A model generated the notes under the pieces. It had not been told where the DNA came from and made no database searches. It saw only the letters and a program-made list of their open reading frames with translations. DNA of 64,000 bases from Linnemannia schmuckeri. Lineage: Eukaryota; Mortierellomycota; Mortierellomycetes; Mortierellales; Mortierellaceae. Position numbers and translations under genes: made by a program. Numbering within the stretch: the stretch's first letter is position 1; every line of letters starts with the position of its first letter. Below, one piece after another: positions 1 through 10,106 of this stretch. The stretch spans positions 806,001 to 870,000 of the forward strand of contig JANATG010000019.1 in the NCBI GenBank assembly GCA_029449235.1. The letters are read 5' to 3'.

Positions 1-979
1 TTGCCAACCCTCCAGTTTTATTTCGCCTTACACCCCACGTTTATCGTTCGAGGAAGCGTAGTTGTTGAGTAGACCATTCTCAATCCTCTTGACGTTTTTC
101 CTTCAATGATAACGACGTTGCTGGATGCATGCGCGATTTCTCATCAGCGACGTTTGAAGGGAGAAAAATGAGCATTGGTCGCTGTTTTGTTTATCTTTTG
201 TCCTTCGTCATCTTTGTTTTTTGTTTGTGCCCCACACATACTATCCGAACTAACCCTTCCTCTTCCTTCTTTGCCCCTCCCTCCTCCACAAACCAAATAC
301 AATGATAAGCTTGAACGACATTAAAAAAAATAGAGACTGGGCCTCAATCGCTTTGTTTATATTCTTTAGGTTCGACTTTTCCTCGTTGCTTTTGCTTTCC
401 TTTGTGTACATAAAACAGGGGAGAGGAGGAGGTTATGGGGTCCGATTTTGTTTGTATTTTAAGTTGTCAATGGTTTATCCATAGTGGAAAGCAAAGGAAC
501 AATCATTGAGGATGTTGAGTTAGGCATTCTACATGAAAAGATTTCTCTCCTTTCTAACATTCGCTTCTGTTGATCAGGCCATTTTCCTTGCAGTCGGCTC
601 AACTTGCACCTTAAGACATCACACGAGAGATTTTTACGTTTCTATTGTTTTCTTCTTGTGCAACATTGACCACCATGGTTACACATCTCTTTCTACCTTT
701 TCCTCTTCGTTAGACAACATTCGACACGCGAGGAGCTGAGGCAAGCAAAGCGCCAGGAGGGAAGCCTATGTACCTCTCACAAAGAAGGCGCAGAGCTCTG
801 ATTGGGTGTCAAAAGGGGTCTTCGGCTGCTAGAGCAAGATATCTTTATTGGAAGCACAGAACTTCGATCGTGGATGTGTGTGTAAGTATGTATGAGAAGA
901 AATCCAAGATCGTGTCTCCATTTGGGTAAGCTGCCACCCTTCTTTCAAAAAGTGCCTGTTCAAATCTTTCCTGTTCTAG
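1..979. other. Intergenic DNA, no gene seen
   Basis: This stretch holds only short, low-complexity open frames, with T-rich and CT-rich tracts. I see no conserved protein, no RNA gene and no repeat in it. It may contain the promoter of a gene that lies outside the window and the 3' flank of the small minus-strand gene that follows. Confidence 0.5.
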
Positions 980-1935
980 TCATGGTGTCCTCAGATCCAT
1001 GTGATTGCTCTCATCCGTAGACAGAGTTCCCGACTTGGATTTGCCGCCCGACTTTGTTTTAACACGCCTCCCTCTTTCTTGGGCACTCTCGCCTTGACGG
1101 CTGGCCTGGAAGTTAAAAAAAATTAAGGCCTCGTCTCCTTTGTGCACCAATCATGCTGAGCGTAGATGGCGTCCAAAGTTACCCTCTCTCCTTTCCACAA
1201 GAACGTTTTTCTTTTCGCTCTGCATTCACAAGGTTCATAACATGCTCAGCGTAGCTATGACTTTGTTCGCAGAGTCTTTTATTCAGTGCTAAAATTGCCA
1301 AGAATTATATACAGGGAGAGATTCATATAGACGATAAAGAGGGTTTTGTAGTGCTGCATTTTTTTTTTGGCTGGTCTTTATCCTTTTTGCTGGACTTGCT
1401 GTTCTTACTCGATGTAAGGGAGCTCGTTAGGGTTTGTCAGCCATGATCCATCCCTGGTACTCGATCCCTATATTCACGCACAATATAAAAAAACGGAAAG
1501 ACAGAATTGTGTCTTTGTGAGCACAGCGAAAAACATTGCTTTTCAAAAAACACACATATACCCACACACATACTCTCTTTCTCTCTCTCCCACATTAACG
1601 TGGTGTAATAATTTTACCTGCTTGGCATCATCAGTACTACGACGACTCTTCTGTACATCCCGATGAAACTGGACCGCAGAATTAGCCTCCCTCAACGACT
1701 CCTCGTTTTCCTCCTTTGCCGCACTCGAATGCCTACGGTGTCCAGTTGACGCAGCCATAGTCTCGGTACTGTCTTTGGAAGAAGCAGAGTTGGAGTTTTG
1801 TTGCATATCGCGTGTGGCTTGATCGAAGGTCTCGCAGAAGGCGTGGGTCGAGTGGGCGGTGTTGTGGGTGTGCACTCTATCGGGTTTGTTCTCTTGTGCC
1901 GAGGGGTTGTATGCCGATTTTATGTTACTGTTCAT
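980..1935 (-). CDS. Small hypothetical polar protein, two exons
   Basis: I do not recognise this gene. Exon 1 covers 1618-1935 and exon 2 covers 980-1105. The 5' exon ends AAG CAG followed by a good donor (GTAAAAT), and the 3' exon follows a pyrimidine-rich acceptor (TTAACTTCCAG). The join keeps phase 0 and gives 147 residues. The product is Ser, Gln, Glu and Lys rich, has no membrane segment or signal peptide, and looks disordered. The second exon is basic (repeated Lys/Arg with Ser-Gly), which could suit a nuclear or nucleic-acid-binding role, but that is a guess. The 512-bp intron is long for this window, which lowers confidence. No function is assigned. Confidence 0.45.
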
Positions 1936-2185
1936 CTTTGTTGGATTGTTGTGTTGTTGAGCGGAAAAAAGTGTGTGAAGAAGAGAGAAAAAAGTCTGAC
2001 GGGTCCCCTTTTTATTTGAGGAATCGGCTTACGTTTAGCGTATCTGAGACGCGAGGAGGTCATTACATTGGCCAAAGTAATGAACCCAAATGATTTTTTT
2101 TATTCTCTCATCGTCCATTAGAAAAATTCATGCAAACAACGAGGTCATTAGTCGCTTGTACGTAGGCAAAGAGAAAAAAATGGAT

Positions 2186-5100
2186 CTAACTGACGGCTTT
2201 CTCGAGGGAGTTCTTACGGTCAGACCATCCCACTTTGACAACAAAGTGGATCCAAAGCCCGTCATCCTCTGTTTCATCATGGCCTAAACCGTACGGCCCG
2301 TTTAGACCAAAGCGTCCTGCTCCTAGTCCTTGTGTCCCTTGACCACCAGTGGCTAGGGGATTGTGAGGAACTTGTGGTTGTTGCTGTTGCTGTTGCTGGT
2401 GTTGTTGCAGGTGCGGGATGTGGTGAAGTGGTCCTCCTTGCACGTGAGCTTGCTGAGCTTGCTGTTGCTGCCCTAGACCCTGATGATGCGGTGGTACTTG
2501 TTGCTGTTGTGGGATAGGCATTTGATGCAGTAAATGTTGATGTGGTGGTGGCTGCGGTGCTTGTTGTTGGTGTTGGTGTTGCTGTTGGTGCTGAGGAGTA
2601 GGGGTGCTATTGGCGGCAGCGCGAGTCTGTTGAGGAGAGGTGCTCTCTGGGGGGTATGCATTAGACGTGTTCTGAGTTGCCTTGGGAGGTTGGTCCCGCA
2701 CCTGCCGTGCGACTCTTGTCAGGTAGTTCGACTTCTTGTAGCCCCAGCCTTCGTTCAGTTTGAACAGGTCGTGACAGATCATCTCGTCCTCCGAGGCAAT
2801 CTTTTGTGTTGTCCGCACAAACGAGCTCGAGCCCAGCTCGGGAGAGTTTGGCAACGACGAAGATCCAAGTCCGCCGCCTAGTCCGACCGCACGTGGACGG
2901 AAAATATCGTTGTTGGCGCCAGTACCACCAGTGGGTGCATGGTGGTGGTGGTGAGCATGGCCATGTTCGCTCCCGCGGATCTCTTCCAGTCGGTTCGACG
3001 CCGTCGCTGCAAAATACTGGGGTGCCTCGACTACATTCGAAGTCATATAGATTCGATAACTGCAGCCGAGTTCCCGTTGACGACTGTAGACACTTGAGCA
3101 ATCCCCATTCGCGTTCTGGTCTGCCTGTGTCGAATTTCCTAAAGAGCTACCACCGCCACCACGACGATCCCGCATCGGAGCCGAGCTTGTCCCTGCTTGA
3201 TCACCTCTCAGTGCCGAAAAAAAACTCGATTGCGATGAGCCGGATCCACCCAGAGTCCGTCCTCCTCCTGCATTGGGGACTACTCGTGGTACGGGTGCAG
3301 AGCTCAGAAAGACTCCCACCTGTCCCGCCGAGTTTAGGTTGTTGCCGACTTGGATACTCCACCAACTGCCTCCATAGAATGTCGAGGACGTAAAGTGCTT
3401 TCCGTCTGTCATCAAATCGCGTCGACTGATGAAAAGTGAGGTGCTGAACCGGATCGGCAAAAGTCCATGAGAGTTGATCGGTAGAGAATGTGTAGGGGCT
3501 GGCAAGGGTCGCGAAGATCCCGACATCTTGGCTCGCGAGATTGCAGACACCGTCGGGGTCCTTCTCTCGCGGTGTGCAGGACCTGCTCCATGATACCGTC
3601 CATGAGGCCTAGTTGAAGGAGCTGAAAGGTAAGGTAGGGTCGCCGAAGTACTGACGGCGATCCGTCTCAAAAGGTGCTGTCGCCAGAATGCATCCTTGAT
3701 CCGTGAGGGCAGGACCATACCGTCCGTCAAGATCTGGTGCAGGTGGTCGAACGACATGTGGGTATAGTGAATACTATGGTGCAGGATGTACATGAATATC
3801 AACAGCTCCCGAACTTGATGACGAGGGAGAGTGTCGGAAGAAATTGAGAGTGCCGACAATGCTGGCGAGGACAGGGTAGTATCCAGGATGGGCGACTGGG
3901 GTGTGGTCTCCAAGATAGGCGACTGGGATGTCGTTGTCTTCATCTCCTTCATGACTGGCGTCGCTGCCTGTTCTTTCGAGGTACCCTCCATATTGTCTTC
4001 CTCCTGTTCCACTGCAGCTTCTTCCTCTGAGTCTGCGTTCTCCTGACGTTTCCGCAAAGGTGATTTGTTGAGCGGGTGTGAGGCGGACGACATGACCTTC
4101 TCTGCAGTTGGGGTTGCGGCTCTGTCTTCGTCGTCATCATCCACCTTAAAGTGTAGCGAGGCGCTGATCTGAGAACTCCGTCGACGCAACTCCTTGGTGG
4201 TCGATGCCCAATCGTGATCCGTGTCGACCGCATCCTCATACTCTGCCGTTGAAGTTGACTCCCAATCCTGGATATTGTTCAAGAACGCATTCGATGTCAA
4301 CTCATACGACCAAGTGCCATTGTCATCCAGCTCCTTGAGAATCCCGAACCAATCCTGTTCATGATAGTCGTAAACCCAGTTCATCATTTTCTCCGTCTCC
4401 AGGTTTAGACGCCTCAACATAACACCCTTGACAAGCTGGTACCGCTCATATTCGTTGGGGACATAGAGGGATTCAGAGACAAGGGTCTTGATGAGCCCGG
4501 CGAGGGGCATGTTGGGCGAGACGAGCATCTCCTGTAAGGTGATGGACTTGTAGGTGCTCCAGAAGAACTGGTAAAAGCACTGGGCTAAAATAATGTCCCA
4601 TGCCTTGCCGTTGTTGAGCTTCCAAGCGTACTCCATATAGTGGATCAGACCTCTGTTGTCGCGAATACGACGAGCGATATCGCTGCAAATTTCCTCCATG
4701 AGCGCGGTGATGTTGAGATATGAGGCGGCGGCATACATGGAGATGAGCAGTTCGTCGATACTGTCGGAGGGATCCATCATGATGTTGTCGTAGTGGCAAA
4801 ACGGGACACTTCCTGCTCCTGCACTTCCTCCTCCGATGGATGTCTTGTCCGAGCAAGTTGGATGGTGGTCAATGACAAAGTGATTTAAGCCCAGCCCATG
4901 TCGTCCTCCCTCCAGAGTTGATTGACCAAGATACTGTGCAGATGCACTCCTTACCATGAGGTGCCCTCCTCCTCCTCCTCCTCCTGGTACTCCCAGTCCA
5001 GTGTGGCTATTGCTGCCGCTACTACTGTTAACAGGCGTGGTCTTGAAGGTGAGTGGAGCAGATCCCTCGGTATAATGGAAATCAATCCCATAAAGCCAAT

Positions 5101-5347
5101 GAATGATGCGCTGAAAGGACTGTAAGGTAACATAGGGGTCGTCAAAGTGGATCGTTACCGCCTGACGAGACTTTTCGATCCAGTCGCCTTGGCCGAGTAT
5201 GAGGGAGCGGAAGTATCCAGAGCGGAGGAGGATGAGTCGGTGGAGGTAGAAGGTCTGATTGAATGCTTGGACGGTGATATCTGACAGCTGCTGGTCGCGG
5301 AATGCGAGTAGCATGTCATGGGCCAACGACCCTGCTGCCGTGGACAT
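2186..5347 (-). CDS. BTB/POZ domain protein with Gln/His-rich tail
   Basis: A single exon encodes 1053 residues from the ATG at 5347. The open frame extends upstream, but that part looks like 5' UTR. The N-terminus is a BTB/POZ domain (about residues 10-105, with the core LSDITVQAFNQTFYLHRLIL). BTB domains form dimers and often recruit substrates to Cul3 ligases; that role is family knowledge, not shown here. A Gly/Ser/His-rich insert (about residues 105-185) splits the BTB fold from the following helices (IDELLISMYAAASYLN). A later beta-rich part (GGSWWSIQVGNNL, LGCSYRIYMTS) resembles the C-terminal region of fungal germ-cell-less-like BTB proteins. The tail is nearly pure Gln, His and Pro. 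A 5'-UTR intron is likely: a donor near 5449 and a TACTAAT branch-like motif lie just upstream of the ATG. The gene is divergent from the RINT1/Tip20 gene and shares about 430 bp of promoter with it. Confidence 0.85.
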   Translation of the reverse strand: MSTAAGSLAHDMLLAFRDQQLSDITVQAFNQTFYLHRLILLRSGYFRSLILGQGDWIEKSRQAVTIHFDDPYVTLQSFQRIIHWLYGIDFHYTEGSAPLTFKTTPVNSSSGSNSHTGLGVPGGGGGGGHLMVRSASAQYLGQSTLEGGRHGLGLNHFVIDHHPTCSDKTSIGGGSAGAGSVPFCHYDNIMMDPSDSIDELLISMYAAASYLNITALMEEICSDIARRIRDNRGLIHYMEYAWKLNNGKAWDIILAQCFYQFFWSTYKSITLQEMLVSPNMPLAGLIKTLVSESLYVPNEYERYQLVKGVMLRRLNLETEKMMNWVYDYHEQDWFGILKELDDNGTWSYELTSNAFLNNIQDWESTSTAEYEDAVDTDHDWASTTKELRRRSSQISASLHFKVDDDDEDRAATPTAEKVMSSASHPLNKSPLRKRQENADSEEEAAVEQEEDNMEGTSKEQAATPVMKEMKTTTSQSPILETTPQSPILDTTLSSPALSALSISSDTLPRHQVRELLIFMYILHHSIHYTHMSFDHLHQILTDGMVLPSRIKDAFWRQHLLRRIAVSTSATLPYLSAPSTRPHGRYHGAGPAHRERRTPTVSAISRAKMSGSSRPLPAPTHSLPINSHGLLPIRFSTSLFISRRDLMTDGKHFTSSTFYGGSWWSIQVGNNLNSAGQVGVFLSSAPVPRVVPNAGGGRTLGGSGSSQSSFFSALRGDQAGTSSAPMRDRRGGGGSSLGNSTQADQNANGDCSSVYSRQRELGCSYRIYMTSNVVEAPQYFAATASNRLEEIRGSEHGHAHHHHHAPTGGTGANNDIFRPRAVGLGGGLGSSSLPNSPELGSSSFVRTTQKIASEDEMICHDLFKLNEGWGYKKSNYLTRVARQVRDQPPKATQNTSNAYPPESTSPQQTRAAANSTPTPQHQQQHQHQQQAPQPPPHQHLLHQMPIPQQQQVPPHHQGLGQQQQAQQAHVQGGPLHHIPHLQQHQQQQQQQPQVPHNPLATGGQGTQGLGAGRFGLNGPYGLGHDETEDDGLWIHFVVKVGWSDRKNSLEKAVS

Positions 5348-5779
5348 TGTGTCTACTTTTTTTGGTGGAACGTAAGGTATTACAAAGAGCCTGTTATTAG
5401 TAACAAGTAGTTGATATGGCACAAACAGAAGTGAGTGACAAGAGTTACCTTGGTACCTGCGTATAAGCGTGTAGGGTTGGAACTTCTCCTGCTTTTTTTT
5501 CTTTTGACGTGTATATGTGAGAGTGTGAAGGTGAGGACAAAGGAAAGAAGGAGGAAAAAAGGGTGAAAAGGGTGAAAGGTGGAGAGTGGAGAATGGAAGG
5601 GTTGTGTCGTACACACGCACGCATCGAAATAAAAAAAAAATGAAATCATGTGGCAGCGACGTGTGGGAGAAAAATGAAGTCACTTATCGGTCTTCATTGT
5701 CGCGCTAAACCAAAGTCGAGTCTCGCATGGACTTGTTCACTCTTTCATCTTCAACCGACACAATTCCAGGAAAGAAGCA
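5348..5779. promoter_or_regulatory. Shared divergent promoter (BTB / RINT1-Tip20)
   Basis: These 432 bp separate two start codons on opposite strands, so both genes must be driven from here. The BTB side contains a probable 5'-UTR intron. The RINT1 side contains an upstream ATG at 5727 whose frame runs to 5939 and overlaps the true start at 5780 in another frame. No clear TATA box is seen in the spacer. Confidence 0.5.
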
Positions 5780-6485
5780 ATGGCATCCTTGGCCATACAT
5801 CCATCACCATCAGCATCCTCCTATAAAAGCCACGGCCAAGGTCAGGAGACAGCAGCACCACTACCATCAGCTCACAACAGCAATATTGTCGTCTTTGAAC
5901 AGACCATCGATGTCGACGAGGATGTCACCGACTTTTTAAACGCGCGTTTCAACTCGCGCGAGGACCTTGCCAATATCAAAGACGTGCTTCAGAAACAAGC
6001 TGCCATTGGAGATGAGTTGAACCATAAGGTAACTTGTCTATCACATGTATCTGCTGTTATGTCTTACAAACGCATTTACAATGTATACAATGTTAATTAT
6101 AAATTTGATGTTCATCAATTGGTTTCAAATAGCTAGAGGAGAGTAAGAAGAAAACAGCACAGGCACTGAAAATGGCCCAGAACGTGTCAAAGTTATCACT
6201 GGACAGTCTTCAGAATCTGGAATCGTCGGCACTTGACCTGGAGGAACAGATTGAACACTCAGAGGCATTCGCGTCCGGAAAGAACAACAAGCATGATCAG
6301 CGCTCGTTGATCGAGGAACTAACTGTTCTTCAGAGCCGAGTCCAGGCTTTGGAGGATGCGAAGAGATATATCCTTATCATCTCACGCACACAACAGCTGA
6401 TGTAAGGAAGACTTCAGCTCTCTACACTCTGATGGCTGAGTGCGAGCGCGGATTTGGAGACTACAGGTAGAGAACATTCGTCTAA

Positions 6486-6523
<38 letters not shown>

Positions 6524-9390
6524 CGTTTTCTATTTTCTATTATCTAGTTCCGAGACAAGGGAACTGCTGAAGACTTCTGCAAGTCAAGCACTGGTGCCAT
6601 ATGCTTCGCTGGCGGAGCTATCGAGAAGTGTGAAAGCAACCCTTGGAGGAAATAACACCAAACTGGAGGCATTTGTGTCAGCAAGCGTGGATAGTCTCTT
6701 GCAGGAGTTGAAGGCTTCCTTGGCAAAGTAAGCAAAGCAATGAGCAGGTTGCGACTTCTGGATGTTACAGTGATCATTGGCCTGTTATTCAACTTCTCAC
6801 TGACTCGCATGTTCGTTGTTACTATAGAAAGTTTCAGACATCGTTGGACGCAATTAGTTGGCCAAAGCCCATCCCGGACGGGTTTGCCCTTTCAGATGAG
6901 CAGCAGGATAACTTTGAGGCCGCTTTCAAGCAACTCTTGCTCCTCCAGGAACCGTGAGTCAAATGGTCACTCTGCTTGAAGAAAAAAGTATCTGCAAAGT
7001 CAACTGGAGTCTGGTGCTGACAATACTTTGTTACGTTGTCATGATAGAACATTTGGACCTTTGGATCGATCAGACAACAAACCATATCCACCACTGTTGC
7101 CCATAGAACAGATGGCGGCACCATTGATATTAAGATTCAGGTATCACTTTGATGGCAAGCGACCCACCAATCGCCTAGACAAGGTAGTTATATGATTTGC
7201 GACAGAGGATTGCATAATATTGAAGGGTTTACGGGTCATTTAATTAGCCATTACGCTACTAATACTTTCGCATTCACTCCCTTAGCCCGAGTGGTACCTG
7301 ACACATATCTTGGAGCTGATCAAGGATCATTCACCGTTTCTCCAAAACTTTGTTCAAGGGATTGTGCAGGACACTGAGTACCGGGAGTACGATGCAAAGG
7401 TGAGCATCAAAGCGTACGCAAATTGGTTCTTGTACATTCTTCCGTCCTGCTGTCACCAGTTCCATGTCATCCTCATATTTTCTAACATGATACCACCGAT
7501 GAACGATAGAATGACTTTATCCGTCTGCTTCTGGGCGCTGTGGAAAGAAAGATCCGCAACTCTGTGCCGGACATGCTGTCAAGTCCGGAGATGTTGTCAC
7601 ACGCTATCCATGAAACATTGCGGTTCGATAAGACTTTGCGTGAAGCAGAGTTATATCTCCCACCTGGTCAGACGTCAGAATGGCAAGGCGCCGTCCAGGT
7701 GTATCTCGGCAACCGGTTATGGCTCAAGACCTGGTTGCGCGTCGTGAAAGAATGTAAGGCTTATTATTTGTACTTCGGTGCGTTGAGATAGGAAGTATGT
7801 CACATAATAACCAAAACATGTTTTCGCGTATAGTTGCTCTGGCTAGATATCATCAAATAAAGGATGACGAGGACGCATGGCAACCAGCGTACGAGAATCT
7901 GGGCGAGAAGGATTTCATTATACCCACAAAGTCGGCTGAAAAGCTGATAGATCTTCTTGAGTTTGTTACTGGTACGTGTCGTTACTTTGACCAGTGATGA
8001 CAACAAAAAATTCCGCCACAGCGAGCTAACCTATTTTCACTGGCGATCTTAGAGCGCTACAGGCCACTCACGGTTCTGGAACACAGGACATTTTTGCTGG
8101 ACATTCAATTGGATGTCTTGATCGCCTATCATCGACACATCAGGGGACTTGTGGATCAATACGAGTCGATGACCTATTCGTTTGTGAGAGTTATGCCTGG
8201 TGCTGCCAGTGCTGAAGAACTTGCCAGCATGGGCGTTGAAGGACTTCGTAAACTCTGCCAATGGCTCTCCAGTATCGAATACATCAGCTCTACCCTCAAA
8301 GACTGGGGCGAGGACATTGTACGTACCATTCTTCGCGTAAGCAGATCTGCAGGATATGTTGTAAAGCTAACAAAGTAGTACTCACCACTAGCTCTTTTCA
8401 ATGATCGTGAATTACAGTTCTTTTTAGAGTTGTACAAGGAAATTTCAGAGAGGACACAAAAGGTTGTGAATCCTATGCATTCGGAAAACGAGGACTCGGA
8501 AGCTGAGGACGAGCCATACAAGAAGTTGGATGAGAACGGAACTATCTTTGACGAGTCGATTCTGGGGTTCACCCAGCTGTCTAAGCGGATTCAGGACCTT
8601 ATTATCAGGAACGTTACTAAAGAGGTCTTTAGTAACATGAAGCCCTACGCCTCCCTGTAAGTTTTTATTACTAGTGCGTTGTTATTGTTCTTGAAAGTCG
8701 TTCTTCATTATGCTGACAACAACTGTTTTACTTTTTTTATTCAATAGGGCATCGTGGCCACAAATCGAGTTTTTGGCTGTGGATTCACGTCAACCATACT
8801 CTCCAACACAACTGCAGGACGCATTCCCAACGTCATTCCTCCAAGAAAACAGCGACGATATCTCTCCAGAACTCTACCAACCCCTCAACGTCCTCACCCA
8901 CTCATTCGAGTTCCTGGCCACCACACTCCCCACAAAACATTTCACATCCCTTTACCGCCAAATCTCGTTCGAGATGCAGGATTATCTCTGGCAAAGGGTG
9001 ATGATGAAGAACTCCTTCTCTGAACTTGGAGGACTCCAGTTTGCGAGAGATATCCGAATTGGTCTTTGGGGTGCGGGGCGGAGGTGGATCAAGAAGCCGG
9101 AGAATTATCATCGGAAGTTGAGGGATGCTTGTATCTTGTTGTCGTTGCAGAGTGCTAAAGCCAATTCACCACCGCCGTTGACTTTCGATCAGGATCCAAT
9201 TTTGAAGCAGCAGCAGCAACAGCAACCCGTGTATGCAAAGAGGACGTTGGCGCAGATTATGGCGGTGTTGTTTGATGAGGATATGGCACCGGACACTGTG
9301 AGGACCAAGTTGGAGGAGATTGGGGTCATGCATTTGGGGTTGCCCGAGGCTAGGGATGTTATCCGCCGGCGTGTTGAGTGCTGGCGGTGA
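5780..9390 (+). CDS. RINT1/Tip20-family ER vesicle-tethering protein
   Basis: Eleven exons join to 867 residues: 5780-6028, 6133-6401, 6548-6727, 6828-6953, 7048-7183, 7286-7399, 7510-7753, 7834-7971, 8053-8318, 8418-8656, 8748-9390. All introns are GT-AG and all phases close. The family (RINT1 in animals, Tip20 in yeast) is a subunit of the Dsl1/NRZ complex, which tethers Golgi-derived COPI vesicles to the ER and works with ER SNAREs. The N-terminal 180 residues are coiled coil with a KRYI-type family motif. The RINT1_TIP20 domain follows: the AISWPKPIP signature near residue 240, the RFRYHFDGKRPTNRLDKPEW block near 310, and helical repeats to the end. The length matches the family. An early frame break near 6403 disappears once a 146-bp intron holding a long T run is removed. 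Confidence 0.92.
6488..6523 (+). repeat. Poly-T tract inside RINT1/Tip20 intron 2
   Basis: About 36 consecutive T residues lie in the second intron, just before the acceptor TATTATCTAG. The run acts as an oversized polypyrimidine tract. Its exact length is likely to vary or to be mis-sequenced. Confidence 0.8.
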
Positions 9391-10106
9391 AACTACATAG
9401 ATGTGTCATATAAAGATTAATAACTCTTTGTTCGTTTTCCATCCCTGTTTGTGTCCAGCCTCAAAAGTTATGTGCTTCTCGGAGGAGCGAGGAAGGGAGT
9501 GGAAAATGTAGAGAGTTCGATCCAAATTCCAGATTTCCAAGTCGATCCCTCTTCTTCTTCCCAGCTAATCGGGAGCGATAATAAAAAATAAGAAAAAAAA
9601 GAAAAAAAGCCACATGTATAGCGAATCTAGGCCTGCAGCCAACAGGATTATGATTCGTGGTACGAACAGCTTTCACTAGAAGAAACAAGGGCATGTGTAA
9701 TATAAATATATTCTTTTCTAGTTTTTTTTAGCAACAAGACATGGAAATGGTGTATTTCACCCGTAAATGGAGATAGAAATTCAAAGGAGAGAGCGCCATG
9801 ACGTTGTTGTTGTTGTCTTGACCGGAAAACGTGCAGCGAGAGGTATAGACATTCAGCGAGCGACAGACGATCAGCGATCAACAGACAACGACAACCAGAG
9901 GACGACATGGCAATTACCGCAACATGAAGCAAACGAAATAGCGGCCTTGATGACCCAAGCAGAGACTATGTAACCAACAAAGAGGAAAACATAGTCTTGT
10001 GAACTTCGTAATTTTCACAAGTTGCTTCTTTTACAATCCTTCCCACAAAGCGCCACATCTGTCTTACCTTTCTCAACAATTCCGCAAAGCAATTTGAAGT
10101 GGTAAA
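9391..10106. other. Intergenic, 3' flank of RINT1/Tip20 gene
   Basis: No gene is supported here. Several short frames exist on both strands but lack codon character and splice signals. A GTTGTTGTTGTT run lies near 9803. The region separates an intact gene from a decayed one whose last codons read leftwards into it. Confidence 0.5.

Noticed and set aside
2186..2700. An intron in the Gln-rich end of the BTB gene
   Set aside because: The frame is open throughout and the repeats explain the composition; no convincing donor-acceptor pair improves the ending.
6369..6418. U12-type AT-AC style intron in the RINT1/Tip20 gene (ATATCCTT looks like a minor-spliceosome donor, and removing 50 bp restores frame)
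   Set aside because: It removes the conserved segment after KRY and leaves a poor family match. An ordinary GT-AG intron at 6402-6547 keeps that segment and gives the expected continuous reading QLISETRELL.
6400..6480. Frameshift in the RINT1/Tip20 gene
   Set aside because: The apparent break disappears with the GT-AG intron ending at the TATCTAG acceptor after the poly-T tract.
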